51,356 nucleotides of DNA from an uncultured Polaromonas sp. (GTDB taxonomy: Bacteria > Pseudomonadota > Gammaproteobacteria > Burkholderiales > Burkholderiaceae_C): contig CALMEI010000022.1 of the NCBI GenBank assembly GCA_937863225.1, positions 1-51,356 of the forward strand, written 5' to 3'. Made by a program: the position numbers and the translations under genes. Below the pieces are notes generated by a model, which saw only the letters and a list, made by a program, of their open reading frames with translations, did not search any database and had not been told where the DNA came from. Shown in pieces: positions 25,243-34,289 of this stretch (positions are counted from its first letter, which is position 1; every line of letters begins with the position of its first letter).

Positions 25243-26757
25243 TCAATAATCACCGCCACCACTGGCCAAGCTTTCAAACTTGGTGATGGGTTTGAGAAAG
25301 GCGAGTTTGACGACGCCGGTTGGGCCGTTACGTTGCTTGGCGATGATGATTTCGGCGACACCGGGTTCTTTGGACGCTTCTTTGGTGTAGTAGTCGTCGC
25401 GGTAGATGAACATGATGATGTCGGCATCTTGTTCAATCGCACCCGATTCGCGCAAATCGCTCATCATAGGGCGCTTGTCGGTGCGGGTCTCGACACTGCG
25501 GTTCAGCTGCGACAGCGCGATGACGGGGCATTGCAATTCTTTGGCCAGCATTTTCAAGCCGCGTGAAATTTCGCCCAATTCGGTGGCGCGGTTTTCGCCA
25601 TTGCTGTTGGTGCTGGTGCCGCTCATCAATTGCAAATAGTCCACCACAATCAAACCCAATTTGCCGCACTTGCGTGCCAAGCGGCGGGCATTGGCGCGCA
25701 GCTCGCTGGAATTCAAACCGGCGCTTTCGTCAATGTGCAAAGAGATGTTGCGCAGCTTTTCTATCGCTTCGGTCAAGCGTGGCCATTCGTCGTCGTTCAA
25801 CTTACCAGTGCGCAAATGCGATTGGTCAATGCGTCCAATTGAGCCCACCACACGCACCGCCAATTGTGCGGCGCCCATCTCCATGGAAAACACCGCCACT
25901 GGCAAGCCTTCATTCAGCGCCACGTGCTCGGCAATGTTGATGGCCAGCGCTGTTTTACCCATTGACGGACGCGCCGCCAGTACCACCAAATCACCCGCTT
26001 GCAGCCCCGATGTCATGCGGTCTAAATCGTAAAAGCCAGTGGGTACGCCGGTCACATCGTTGGGGTTGTCGGCCATTTCTTGCACGCGGTCCAGCAAGCT
26101 CACCACCAAGGTGTCCATGCTTTGAAAGCCCTGCTTCATGCGCGAGCCTTCTTCACCGATGTTGAAGATTTTTTGCTCAGCTTCGTCCACGATCGTCGCC
26201 ACGGGTCGGCCTTGGGTGTTGAAGGCGTTGGTGGCGATTTCGTCGCTGACGCTGACCAGCTTGCGCAAAATCGCGCGTTCGCGCACGATTTCGGCATAGC
26301 GGCGAATGTTGCTGGCGCTGGGAACGTATTGCGCCAGTGAATTCAAATAAACCAAACCACCGACCTCTTCCGATTTGCCCAAGCTTTGCAAATGTTCATA
26401 CACGGTAATCACATCGGCTGGTTTGCTGGCATTGATCAAGGTCGTCATGGCACTGTAGATCAAGCGGTGTTCATAACGGTAAAAATCGCTGTCGTTCAGC
26501 AAATCACCCACCCGGTCCCAGGCACCGTTGTCCAGTAGCAAACCACCCAGTACGCTGGATTCAGCCTCGATGGAATGTGGCGGTATGCGCAACTGTGCGA
26601 TCTGGCGATCTGGAATGTAGTCTGAACTCACGCGGGTACCAAAATCACCCGCTATCACATCGGCCTGTGCATCATGGTGTACCTCGCCAAGGTCTTGCTC
26701 TTGCAAGCGATGGTTGATATCGGTAAAGCTGTTCTCGGAGGGCGTAACGGCAGACAT
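25243..26757 (-). CDS. dnaB: Replicative DNA helicase DnaB
   Basis: The protein has 504 residues, about 35 more than E. coli DnaB because of a 55-residue N-terminal stretch before PPHSIEAESSVLGGLL. The N-terminal helical domain is followed by the RecA-like core with Walker A (ARPSMGKTA, about 262-270), Walker B-type VVDYLQLM and the final block FIYRDDYY. It forms the hexamer that unwinds the fork and loads primase. Three DnaA-box-like sites lie between the start and the rplI terminator. No other replication gene is adjacent except priB in the next operon. Confidence 0.97.
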   Translation of the reverse strand: MSAVTPSENSFTDINHRLQEQDLGEVHHDAQADVIAGDFGTRVSSDYIPDRQIAQLRIPPHSIEAESSVLGGLLLDNGAWDRVGDLLNDSDFYRYEHRLIYSAMTTLINASKPADVITVYEHLQSLGKSEEVGGLVYLNSLAQYVPSASNIRRYAEIVRERAILRKLVSVSDEIATNAFNTQGRPVATIVDEAEQKIFNIGEEGSRMKQGFQSMDTLVVSLLDRVQEMADNPNDVTGVPTGFYDLDRMTSGLQAGDLVVLAARPSMGKTALAINIAEHVALNEGLPVAVFSMEMGAAQLAVRVVGSIGRIDQSHLRTGKLNDDEWPRLTEAIEKLRNISLHIDESAGLNSSELRANARRLARKCGKLGLIVVDYLQLMSGTSTNSNGENRATELGEISRGLKMLAKELQCPVIALSQLNRSVETRTDKRPMMSDLRESGAIEQDADIIMFIYRDDYYTKEASKEPGVAEIIIAKQRNGPTGVVKLAFLKPITKFESLASGGGDY

Positions 26758-26819
26758 GAAGTTCCTAATGTGTAGGCTCTGATGTTAAGCGAAAAGCGCA
26801 AAAAGTGATGGGAAAACCC

Positions 26820-26890
26820 TGTGCATAAGTGCTGTAAAACCAGTGCAATGGCGACTGATGACTGTGTAAAACTGAATGAAGTTATGCACA
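26820..26890. promoter_or_regulatory. DnaA-box-like sites upstream of dnaB
   Basis: Two perfect TTATGCACA nonamers, fitting the TTWTNCACA consensus, lie in opposite orientation at 26820-26828 (minus) and 26882-26890 (plus). A third fitting site, TTTTACACA, lies at 26863-26871 (minus). Three matches in 71 bases just upstream of dnaB (start 26757) suggest DnaA control of dnaB. An origin is unlikely because dnaA, dnaN and an AT-rich unwinding region are not seen. Confidence 0.5.
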
Positions 26891-26918
26891 ATTTCAGAGC
26901 GCACATTCATGAAAGACG

Positions 26919-26951
26919 AAAAAAAACCACCGAGTTTGCACGCGGTGGTTT
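26919..26951 (-). terminator. Intrinsic terminator of the rpsF-rplI operon
   Basis: On the minus strand AAACCACCG (26951-26943) pairs with CGGTGGTTT (26932-26924) around a 10-base loop and is followed by a run of T. It ends transcription about 30 bases after the rplI stop and separates the operon from dnaB. Confidence 0.88.
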
Positions 26952-26982
26952 GTTGGCAATTGATTTGCTAATAACGTGCTGT

Positions 26983-27435
26983 TTAAGCTGTTTCGCCGTA
27001 AACAGTCACAGTAATGTCAACCGCCACATCGGTGTGCAATGACACGCTCACGGTGCTATCGCCCACAATTTTGATAGGACCGTTCGGCATACGAACTTGA
27101 GACTTCAAGACTTTGTAGCCTTGTTTGCCCAATTCTTCTGCGATGTCAGCATTGGTGACAGAACCAAATAAACGACCGTCTACACCCGCTTTTTGCGTCA
27201 ATTTAAGTGTGGTACCACCCAATTTATCGCCCAATGCTTGTGCTTCGGCCAATTTGGCTGCTGCTTGTTTTTCTAATTCGGCACGTTTGGCTTCAAACTC
27301 TTGTTTGGCCAAAGCAGTGGCACGGCGTGCGCGACCTGATGGAATCAAAAAGTTGCGTGCATAGCCATCTTTAACTTTAACGATGTCACCCAAGTTGCCG
27401 ACGTTAACGACTTTGTCTAAAAGAATAATTTGCAT
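26983..27435 (-). CDS. rplI: 50S ribosomal protein L9
   Basis: The protein has 150 residues. The N-terminal rRNA-binding domain is conserved ([20 protein letters not shown], then [12 protein letters not shown]), followed by the long connecting helix ([20 protein letters not shown]) and the C-terminal domain ([16 protein letters not shown]). It binds 23S rRNA helix 76 and helps keep the reading frame. AAGGAG lies well before the ATG. It is the last gene of the operon and is followed by a terminator. Confidence 0.98.
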   Translation of the reverse strand: MQIILLDKVVNVGNLGDIVKVKDGYARNFLIPSGRARRATALAKQEFEAKRAELEKQAAAKLAEAQALGDKLGGTTLKLTQKAGVDGRLFGSVTNADIAEELGKQGYKVLKSQVRMPNGPIKIVGDSTVSVSLHTDVAVDITVTVYGETA

Positions 27436-27448
27436 GTTGGTTTACTCC

Positions 27449-27730
27449 TTAGATGCGGTGTTGGTCGCTGTATGGGACCAAAGCCAAGAAACGTGCGCGT
27501 TTGATGGCGGTATTGAGTTGACGCTGGTAAATGGCACGTGTGCCAGTTAAACGCGCAGGAATGATTTTGCCGTTTTCAGCGATGAAATCACGCAATGTAT
27601 CCACGTCTTTGTAGTCGATTTCGACCACATCAGCAACGGTGAAGCGGCAATAACGCTTGCGCTTGAACAACAAATTTTGGGCGGGGCGCTTTGGGCGCTT
27701 GTCTTTATTAAAACGTTTTGGTCCGGGCAT
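27449..27730 (-). CDS. rpsR: 30S ribosomal protein S18
   Basis: The protein has 93 residues. The conserved core is [20 protein letters not shown], then [19 protein letters not shown]. The N-terminal extension is Lys/Arg-rich ([19 protein letters not shown]), as in betaproteobacteria. S18 pairs with S6 on the 30S platform. AGGAG precedes the ATG. It starts 50 bases after priB and ends 13 bases before rplI. Confidence 0.98.
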   Translation of the reverse strand: MPGPKRFNKDKRPKRPAQNLLFKRKRYCRFTVADVVEIDYKDVDTLRDFIAENGKIIPARLTGTRAIYQRQLNTAIKRARFLALVPYSDQHRI

Positions 27731-27780
27731 GATGGACTCCTAAAAATGGTTAATTAAATGGTTAAAAATCTAAATTCAGT

Positions 27781-28077
27781 TCAATTTTGTGCTGCAGCTG
27801 CAATTTCTTGGATATGAAACACCACACTTTTACCTCTTAGAGCGGTTCCTAAAAACCCTGTGAACTTCCATTGGCTGCCTATTGCTTGTTTGACCAGCGT
27901 CTCGGCAATAGCGCCTATGGCAACCGCTTTCATACTTAAATTCACTTGCCGGTTAACGTTGGCTTCTTGAACTTGCGACGCATGTGACAGCGTTAAATTC
28001 AAAGCCGGTAAGCCAGCTGGCGTATACCTGAGGCCAGAAACCTCTTCGATACAAGCCGTCAATTTAAGTTGGTTCAC
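27781..28077 (-). CDS. priB: Primosomal replication protein PriB
   Basis: The protein has 98 residues with an OB-fold: NQLKLTACIEEVSGLRYTPA at the start and GSQWKFTGFLGTALRGKS in the last third. It resembles a single-stranded DNA-binding protein without the acidic tail. PriB stabilises PriA on stalled forks for restart. Its place between rpsF and rpsR is the standard operon order. The start is GTG and the GAGGA before it is almost adjacent, an unusually short ribosome-site spacing, so translation may depend on rpsF. No better start is present in frame. Confidence 0.93.
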   Translation of the reverse strand: MNQLKLTACIEEVSGLRYTPAGLPALNLTLSHASQVQEANVNRQVNLSMKAVAIGAIAETLVKQAIGSQWKFTGFLGTALRGKSVVFHIQEIAAAAQN

Positions 28078-28122
28078 TCCTCTTTCAATTTGATTGTGTG
28101 GGTGGCTTCAGATTCAAACAAA

Positions 28123-28488
28123 TTACGCAGCAAATTGTTCTTGCTGGTTTTTGCGTGATTCTTCGCGCTCAACCGTTTTCATCATCACAGAAGGTGCTGT
28201 ATCTGCAGATTTGCGCAACACTGTCAAATGACGCAACACCGCGTCGTTGAACTTGAATGCGTGCTCTAACTCAGCCATCACGGCTTGATCGGCTTCAATG
28301 TTGACGCACAAATAATGTGATTTTGACAATTTGTTGATTTGGTAAACCATTTGACGACGGCCCCAATCTTCAACGCGATGCACCTTACCGCCACCTGCGG
28401 TAACCATGCCTTTGTAGCGCTCCAGCATGGCTGGAACTTGCTCACTTTGATCCGGGTGGATCATTAAAACGATCTCATAATGACGCAT
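28123..28488 (-). CDS. rpsF: 30S ribosomal protein S6
   Basis: GTG 28494 is in frame, but ATG 28488 with AAGGAG six bases before it gives the normal start [20 protein letters not shown] and 121 residues. The conserved [20 protein letters not shown] and the RHLTVLR near the end confirm S6. The Gln/Glu-rich tail ([12 protein letters not shown]) is common in proteobacteria. S6 forms a dimer with S18, and in many bacteria the pair represses its own operon through the mRNA leader. It is the first gene of the operon. Confidence 0.98.
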   Translation of the reverse strand: MRHYEIVLMIHPDQSEQVPAMLERYKGMVTAGGGKVHRVEDWGRRQMVYQINKLSKSHYLCVNIEADQAVMAELEHAFKFNDAVLRHLTVLRKSADTAPSVMMKTVEREESRKNQQEQFAA

Positions 28489-28509
28489 AAACACTCCTTA
28501 AGGATAAAG

Positions 28510-28574
28510 CCACCCGCTGCGTCTACGCGAAATCAAGGTTGAGGATTCAACCCATCTCAAGCGTAGCGGTGTGG
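28510..28574 (-). ncRNA. Structured 5' leader of rpsF, possible S6:S18 autoregulatory site
   Basis: On the minus strand CCACACCGCTACGC (28574-28561) pairs with GCGTAGACGCAGCGGGTGG (28528-28510), apart from small bulges. Inside, GGTTGA (28552-28547) pairs with TCAACC (28542-28537) around a 4-base loop. Many bacterial rpsF leaders hold an S6:S18-binding element, and the position, just before the ribosome site, fits that role. The exact Rfam consensus could not be tested here. Confidence 0.45.
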
Positions 28575-28599
28575 CAAGGTAATAAAAATAAAGCCTTTG

Positions 28600-28605
28600 A
28601 TTATA
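28600..28605 (-). promoter_or_regulatory. -10 box of the rpsF operon promoter
   Basis: A perfect TATAAT reads on the minus strand at 28605-28600, 112 bases before the rpsF ATG and upstream of the structured leader. No good -35 hexamer is seen at the usual distance. The box fits a strong ribosomal promoter that begins transcription near 28593. Confidence 0.5.
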
Positions 28606-28664
28606 AGCTTTTTTAGAGCCTGATAGGGAAGCAAAGGCCTGTTTTGCGCGAAATGCCTGGTGCG

Positions 28665-31055
28665 TTATTGCGCCAGGGCTTGCCAAGTCGCCATCACGCT
28701 GTCAGGATTGAGGGAGATAGATTCGATGCCGATATCCACCAACCACTGGGCAAAATCGAGGTGGTCGCTGGGGCCTTGGCCGCAAATACCCACGTATTTG
28801 CCTTGGCGCTTGCAGGCGCTGATTGCCATTTCCAGCATGGCTTTGACGGCTGGGTCGCGCTCGTCAAAATCGGCTGCCAAGAGCTCTAAGCCCGAATCAC
28901 GGTCTAAACCCAAGGTGAGTTGTGTCAAATCGTTGGAACCAATCGAGAAGCCATCAAAGTACTGCAAAAAGTCATCTGCAAGAATCGCGTTGCTCGGCAC
29001 TTCGCACATCATGATGACTTTTAAATCTTGCTCGCCGCGTTTCAAACCATGTTTGGCCAGCAAATCCGTCACTTTAGCGGCTTGCCCTAGGGTGCGAACA
29101 AAAGGCACCATGACCTGCACATTGGTCAAACCCATTTCATTTCGCACGCGCTTCAATGCTTGGCATTCCAAGGCGAAAGCTTCGCCAAAATCGGCACTGA
29201 TGTAACGCGCCGCGCCACGGAAGCCCAACATCGGGTTTTCTTCTTCTGGCTCGTAACGGCTGCCGCCTATCAGTTTGCGGTATTCGTTGGATTTGAAGTC
29301 AGACAAGCGCACAATGACAGGCTTTGGCCAAAACGCTGCGGCAATGGTGGCAACGCCCTCAGCCACCTTGTCAACATAAAAAGCCCGTGGCGATGCATGA
29401 CCGCGGGCGACAGATTCCACTGCTTTCTTCAAATCAGCATCAATGCTGGGGTATTCCAAAATTGCTTTGGGGTGCACACCAATGTTGTTGTTGATGATAA
29501 ATTCCAAACGCGCCAAACCCACGCCTGCATTGGGCAATTGGCAGAAATCGAAAGCGAGTTGTGGGTTGCCCACGTTCATCATGATTTTGGTTTTGATGGT
29601 GGGCATCTCGCCGCGCACCACTTCGGTCACTTCGGTTTCCAGTAGACCATCGTAAATGAAGCCGGTGTCACCTTCGGCACAACTCACCGTGACCAGTGTG
29701 CCGTCTTTCAACATATCTGTCGCATCACCACAGCCCACCACGGCCGCAATGCCCAGTTCACGGGCAATGATGGCAGCATGGCAGGTGCGCCCACCGCGAT
29801 TCGTCACAATCGCACTGGCGCGTTTCATCACGGGTTCCCAATTCGGGTCGGTCATGTCAGTGACCAAAATATCACCGGTTTGGACCTGATCCATCTCATC
29901 AATGCTGCGTACCAAACGCACGCGACCCGTACCAATTTTTTGCCCAATTGCGCGGCCATGTGACAACACGGTGCCTTTGCCTTTGAGCTTGTAGCGCATC
30001 TCCGCTTTGCCAGTACCTTGGCTTTTCACCGTTTCAGGACGCGCTTGCAAAATGTACAACTGCCCATCCAATCCATCTTTGCCCCACTCAATGTCCATAG
30101 GGCGACCATAATGCGCTTCAATCAACATGGCGTATTTGGCCAGTTGCTCCACTTCAGCTTCGGTCAATGAATAGCGGTTGCGCAGCTCCATCGGTACATC
30201 AGTGGTTTTGACTAATTTGCCGCTGGTCGCTTTTTCATCGCTGCTTGCAAATTCCATTTGAATTTGTTTGGAACCTAAGTGTCGGCGAATCACCGCACGT
30301 TTGCCCGCAGCCAACATGGGTTTGTGGACAAAAAATTCATCTGGATTAACAGCCCCCTGCACCACCGTTTCGCCCAAACCATAGCTGGAAGTGATGAACA
30401 CCACTTGGTCAAAACCTGATTCGGTGTCCATGGTGAACATCACCCCTGCTGCGCCTTTGTCAGAGCGCACCATGCGCTGAATGCCGGCGCTCAAGGCCAC
30501 ATCGGCATGGGCAAAACCTTTGTGCACCCGGTACGAAATCGCGCGGTCGTTGTACAGCGAAGCAAACACTTCTTTGATTTTGTGCAATACCGTGTCAATG
30601 CCCACCACGTTCAAAAAGCTTTCCTGCTGGCCTGCAAACGACGCGTCTGGCAAATCTTCTGCCGTGGCTGACGAACGCACCGCAAATGACGCATCTGCCA
30701 CGCCCGCTTGCAAGGTGGTAAAGGCGCTGCGAATGGCTGATTCAAGTTCAGCAGAAAAGGGTTGCGCCTCCACCATGCCGCGAATTTTGGCGCCGGTGTC
30801 GGCCAAAGCCCGTACATCGTCGGCATTGAGCGCATCCAACAGCGCATTGATTTTGCTGTCCAGCCCATCCAGTTTTAAAAATTCGCGAAAGGCATGGGCC
30901 GTGGTGGCAAAGCCAGTGGGTACACGGACACCACCTGGCAAGTGTGAAATCATCTCGCCCAAGCTGGCGTTTTTACCGCCAACTGACTCGACATCAGTAT
31001 TTCTCAGGTTTTCAAACGGTACGACCAGGGCGGTCTTGCTGAAAAGTGTAGACAT
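28665..31055 (-). CDS. ppsA: Phosphoenolpyruvate synthase
   Basis: The frame opens at 31091, but ATG 31055 has GGAG seven bases upstream and begins [17 protein letters not shown], giving 796 residues (E. coli 792). The N-terminal ATP-grasp domain has [11 protein letters not shown] and [19 protein letters not shown]. The swivelling phosphohistidine is H426 in [14 protein letters not shown]. The C-terminal barrel has the PEP-binding [16 protein letters not shown]. It converts pyruvate and ATP to PEP, AMP and phosphate for gluconeogenesis. It is divergent from ppsR, which regulates it. The 273-base gap between them shows no other gene. Confidence 0.98.
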   Translation of the reverse strand: MSTLFSKTALVVPFENLRNTDVESVGGKNASLGEMISHLPGGVRVPTGFATTAHAFREFLKLDGLDSKINALLDALNADDVRALADTGAKIRGMVEAQPFSAELESAIRSAFTTLQAGVADASFAVRSSATAEDLPDASFAGQQESFLNVVGIDTVLHKIKEVFASLYNDRAISYRVHKGFAHADVALSAGIQRMVRSDKGAAGVMFTMDTESGFDQVVFITSSYGLGETVVQGAVNPDEFFVHKPMLAAGKRAVIRRHLGSKQIQMEFASSDEKATSGKLVKTTDVPMELRNRYSLTEAEVEQLAKYAMLIEAHYGRPMDIEWGKDGLDGQLYILQARPETVKSQGTGKAEMRYKLKGKGTVLSHGRAIGQKIGTGRVRLVRSIDEMDQVQTGDILVTDMTDPNWEPVMKRASAIVTNRGGRTCHAAIIARELGIAAVVGCGDATDMLKDGTLVTVSCAEGDTGFIYDGLLETEVTEVVRGEMPTIKTKIMMNVGNPQLAFDFCQLPNAGVGLARLEFIINNNIGVHPKAILEYPSIDADLKKAVESVARGHASPRAFYVDKVAEGVATIAAAFWPKPVIVRLSDFKSNEYRKLIGGSRYEPEEENPMLGFRGAARYISADFGEAFALECQALKRVRNEMGLTNVQVMVPFVRTLGQAAKVTDLLAKHGLKRGEQDLKVIMMCEVPSNAILADDFLQYFDGFSIGSNDLTQLTLGLDRDSGLELLAADFDERDPAVKAMLEMAISACKRQGKYVGICGQGPSDHLDFAQWLVDIGIESISLNPDSVMATWQALAQ

Positions 31056-31328
31056 AGGGAAGCTCCAGAGTTTAAAAAGCATGACTGCCACGTTGAATGA
31101 ACGGGCGATGATTTGCTAGCCGCATGAAAAGCGTGCACTTGTTGTTGTGTAATGGGCAACGGGTTCATGCAAACAGCTGGCAAAAAAATTGATGACAAAT
31201 TGGGATAGATTCTAAAAAATTTAGACAACGCATGCCATTGTAGGCTTGAGTTTGTGTCTTAATCGCAGTTTATAGCTCCCAAGCCATAGAAATTATTTCA
31301 AATCATCAGCTTTTTTTGCAATCACATC

Positions 31329-32150
31329 ATGTCTAACCGCACCGTATTCTTCATCTCTGACGGCACCGGCATCACTGCCGAAACATTTGGCAATGCCATT
31401 TTGGCGCAATTTGAAATGGAGCCCCGCCACGTGCGACTGCCATTCATCGACACCGTGGACAAAGCCCACCAAGCGGTGCGGCAGATCAACCACACAGCTG
31501 AAATTGAGGGCAAGAAACCGATTGTTTTTTCAACACTGGTGAACATGGACGTGGTCAAAGTGGTGGAAGACAATTGCCACGGTTTGCTGCTGGACATGTT
31601 TGCCACCTTTGTCAACCCGTTGGAAGACGAGTTGGGCATCAAATCCAACCACCGTGTGGGGCGCTTCAGCGATGCCAGCAAAAGCAAAGCGTACAACGAC
31701 CGCATTGAAGCCATCAACTTCAGTCTGGCGCATGACGACGGGCAACTGAACCGTGATTTGGAACAATCGGACGTGATCTTGATTGGTGTGAGCCGAAGCG
31801 GTAAAACGCCCACATCGCTTTATTTGGCCATGCAGTACGGACTCAAGGCCTCGAATTACCCACTCATCCCAGAAGATTTTGACCGCATGCAACTGCCGCC
31901 TGCCTTGGTGCCACACAAGAAAAAAGTGTTTGGCTTGTCCATCCAAGCGGAACGTTTGAGCGAAATCCGCAACGAACGCCGACCCAACTCACGTTATGCC
32001 AGCCTAGAAAACTGCCGTGCAGAAGTGCACGCCGCCGAAGGCATGATGCGCCGAAGTGGCATACGTTGGCTGTCTACCACGACCAAATCCATCGAAGAAA
32101 TTGCCACCACCATTTTGCAAGAAATCAAACCAGGCCATCTGACTTACTGA
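31329..32150 (+). CDS. ppsR: PEP synthase regulatory protein (kinase/pyrophosphorylase)
   Basis: The protein has 273 residues of the DUF299 family. It opens with RTVFFISDGTGITAETFGNA and has a P-loop GVSRSGKT at 153-160. The bifunctional enzyme phosphorylates PpsA on a Thr next to its catalytic His using ADP, and removes the phosphate with inorganic phosphate. The target Thr is present in PpsA just before H426 (GGRTCHA). No strong Shine-Dalgarno precedes the ATG. A repeat copy begins 14 bases after the stop. Confidence 0.97.
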   Translation: MSNRTVFFISDGTGITAETFGNAILAQFEMEPRHVRLPFIDTVDKAHQAVRQINHTAEIEGKKPIVFSTLVNMDVVKVVEDNCHGLLLDMFATFVNPLEDELGIKSNHRVGRFSDASKSKAYNDRIEAINFSLAHDDGQLNRDLEQSDVILIGVSRSGKTPTSLYLAMQYGLKASNYPLIPEDFDRMQLPPALVPHKKKVFGLSIQAERLSEIRNERRPNSRYASLENCRAEVHAAEGMMRRSGIRWLSTTTKSIEEIATTILQEIKPGHLTY

Positions 32151-32163
32151 TCGCACTTTCCGC

Positions 32164-32231
32164 CAAAATATATGAAAAATTCGGCTGTATGCGGCGTATT
32201 TATTGCCTAGTGTGCTATTAAATATATAGCA
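32164..32231 (-). repeat. Short hairpin repeat, copy 7
   Basis: Reverse-orientation copy: CAAAATATATGA, then CGGCTGTATGCGGCGTATTT, ATTGCCTAGTG and TGCTATTAAATATATAGCA. It lies between the convergent ppsR and LysR-type genes, right after ppsR. Confidence 0.9.
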
Positions 32232-32269
32232 TAAAGAAAACCCAAGGAACGACACGTCAACGCATGACA

Positions 32270-33172
32270 TCATGTCGTTAATGGCAAGTTCTTTGCGATT
32301 GATTGCAATTCGCGCATCACAGTGCGACATGCAAGGGTTAGTTCGCCATGCCGTGACAACGACAGTGCCACATGGCGGATGATGCTTGGATCGACCAACG
32401 GCACAGCTTGTATCGCATCACTTTTCAGGGCTGCATCAATGGCATACGGCCCTAACAAAGCATAGACACCGCCAGTAGCAACGATGCGCGTTTGCAAAGC
32501 CAATGAATCTGCTTCTAAAACCACATTCAAGGTGATACCACAGTCGGCACTGATTTGATCCAGTCTGTCCCGCCAACTACTGGGTCTGCAAAATAACACC
32601 AATGGTTTGCCATCGAGTTCAGAAAACCCAACTGAGTCGCGCTTGATGAACGCATCGTCTTTGGCACCCACCACATAGGTGGTGGTTTGGTTCAAGTAAA
32701 TGTCACCGTTTTTGGGTGAACTTTGGTGCCTGTACAGCACAGCAAAATCCAAACTGCCATCCTCCAGCCAAGTTTCCAACTGCGCGCCTTGACCTTCGCG
32801 CACACTCAACTGGACCAGCGGATAGGCCTGGCGCATTTTGTCGTATAAGCGCGTTACCAAGGGGTGCGCAGCCGATGGCATGACACCCATGCGCACTCGT
32901 CCCATGGGCTTGCCAGCAACCTCCAAAATTTCGTTTTGGAGTTGTTCAGTGCTGTTCAGCCAACTGCGCACTTTGGGCGCAATGCGTTGACCAAACTCTG
33001 TCAAAGCCACACCACGACCGTTGCGATGCAAGAGACGCCCACCACAAACTTGCTCCAAATCACTGATGCGTCTGCTGATTTGCGGTTGACTGGTGTCATG
33101 AGCCAACGCCACTTTGCTCAAGCTACCCAAATCTGCTGCTTCAATAAAAATACGCAATGACATTTGGTCCAT
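32270..33172 (-). CDS. LysR-type transcriptional regulator
   Basis: The protein has 300 residues. The winged helix-turn-helix is at 1-65 (SLRIFIEAADLGSLSKVALA, then QPQISRRISDLEQ). A type 2 periplasmic-binding-protein ligand domain follows from about 90 (GRVRMGVMPSAAHPL). It is divergent from the DapA-family gene with a 146-base gap. That gap contains ATATGTCCAAATTGTATATC just upstream of the LysR start, with partial dyad symmetry like a LysR box. It probably controls the DapA-tctC operon in response to a sugar acid or its breakdown product. The ligand is not known. Confidence 0.92.
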   Translation of the reverse strand: MDQMSLRIFIEAADLGSLSKVALAHDTSQPQISRRISDLEQVCGGRLLHRNGRGVALTEFGQRIAPKVRSWLNSTEQLQNEILEVAGKPMGRVRMGVMPSAAHPLVTRLYDKMRQAYPLVQLSVREGQGAQLETWLEDGSLDFAVLYRHQSSPKNGDIYLNQTTTYVVGAKDDAFIKRDSVGFSELDGKPLVLFCRPSSWRDRLDQISADCGITLNVVLEADSLALQTRIVATGGVYALLGPYAIDAALKSDAIQAVPLVDPSIIRHVALSLSRHGELTLACRTVMRELQSIAKNLPLTT

Positions 33173-33318
33173 GATGGGATGCCTTCTGATATGTCCAAAT
33201 TGTATATCTGAAATGTGAGTATTACCAGTTCCATTATAGATAAAGGATTTTTACACTCGCTCTACACATGCAACAAGCATGGGTATTTAACCCAAACCAT
33301 TGATGAAAAGGAATTGAT

Positions 33319-34245
33319 ATGCAAGCTCTGGATTTACGTGGCCTAGTCCCCGCACCCATTACACCCTTCACCCGCGACGGCGCGGTGGATTACCCCGCCA
33401 TCAAACGCTTGGGTTCATGGTTAGGCAGCATTGAAGGGGTTAAAGGATTGACCGTGCTGGGGCACGCTGGTGAAGGTACTTTTCTGGAGCGTGATGAACA
33501 ATTCAAAGTGATCGAAGCCTTTCGAAATTCCACTGACGGCCGTATTCCCATCATTGCAGGCATCACACTCGAGGGCACGAAGGTTGCCGCAGCAGAAGCC
33601 AAGCGTGCAGTGGACGCAGGCGCCAGCGCAGGCTTGGTTTACCCATCGCACGGTTGGTTGCGCTTTGGCTACCAAAAGGGTGCGCCACAAGACAAATACC
33701 GTGCCATCTACGAACATAGCGGATTACCATTGATTCTGTTTCAATACCCAGACATCACCAAGTGCACTTATGATTTAGAGACACAGCTTGATATTGCTGC
33801 TTTGCCTGGTGTGTTCGCGATGAAGAACGGTGTGCGCAATATGAAGCGCTGGGACCGCGAAATTCCAGTCATTCGCAAAGAACGTCCACATTTGCAAATT
33901 TTGACCTGCCACGATGAATACCTGAGTCACACCATGTTTGATGTGGATGGTGCTTTGGTGGGCTATGGTTGCATTGCGCCTGAACCTTTAATCGAAATGA
34001 TTGCAGCTGGTAAAGCCAAAGATTATGCAAAAGTGCGCGCCCTGCATGACCGTCTCTTACCGGTTACCGCAAACGTCTACCACCGTGGCTCACACATGGA
34101 AGGCTCCGTAGCCCTGAAGTGGGCTTTGGTTGCTCGTGGCATTTTGGAGCATGCGGAAGTCCGCAGTCCCCCCCTGCCGTTGGCCGCAGGTGCAGACAAA
34201 GAAATTTTTGCCGCCATGCAAGCCGCAGGTTTAGGTAAAGTTTAA
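33319..34245 (+). CDS. Dihydrodipicolinate synthase (DapA) family lyase or aldolase
   Basis: The protein has 308 residues in a TIM barrel. The family signs are LVPAPITPFTRDG, the pyruvate-binding GHAGEGTFLERDE, Tyr143 in LFQYPD and the Schiff-base Lys169 in FAMKNGV. It is not the housekeeping lysine enzyme: YNxP is YPD and the neighbourhood is catabolic. Related enzymes act on 2-keto-3-deoxy sugar acids or dehydratase substrates and release pyruvate. AAAGGAA lies before the ATG. The TctC-like gene follows 44 bases later. The exact substrate remains open. Confidence 0.9.
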   Translation: MQALDLRGLVPAPITPFTRDGAVDYPAIKRLGSWLGSIEGVKGLTVLGHAGEGTFLERDEQFKVIEAFRNSTDGRIPIIAGITLEGTKVAAAEAKRAVDAGASAGLVYPSHGWLRFGYQKGAPQDKYRAIYEHSGLPLILFQYPDITKCTYDLETQLDIAALPGVFAMKNGVRNMKRWDREIPVIRKERPHLQILTCHDEYLSHTMFDVDGALVGYGCIAPEPLIEMIAAGKAKDYAKVRALHDRLLPVTANVYHRGSHMEGSVALKWALVARGILEHAEVRSPPLPLAAGADKEIFAAMQAAGLGKV

Positions 34246-34289
34246 TCAACCAAAGACGACATCATCACATCATGACGGGAGCAATTACC

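Noticed and set aside
26758-26918. Replication origin near dnaB
   Set aside because: DnaA-box-like sites are present, but there is no dnaA, dnaN, parAB or AT-rich repeat region; regulation of dnaB is the simpler reading.
30481-31119. A 212-codon plus-strand frame antisense to ppsA
   Set aside because: ppsA is a firm call in this region; the frame has no ribosome site and its peptide is low in recognisable structure.
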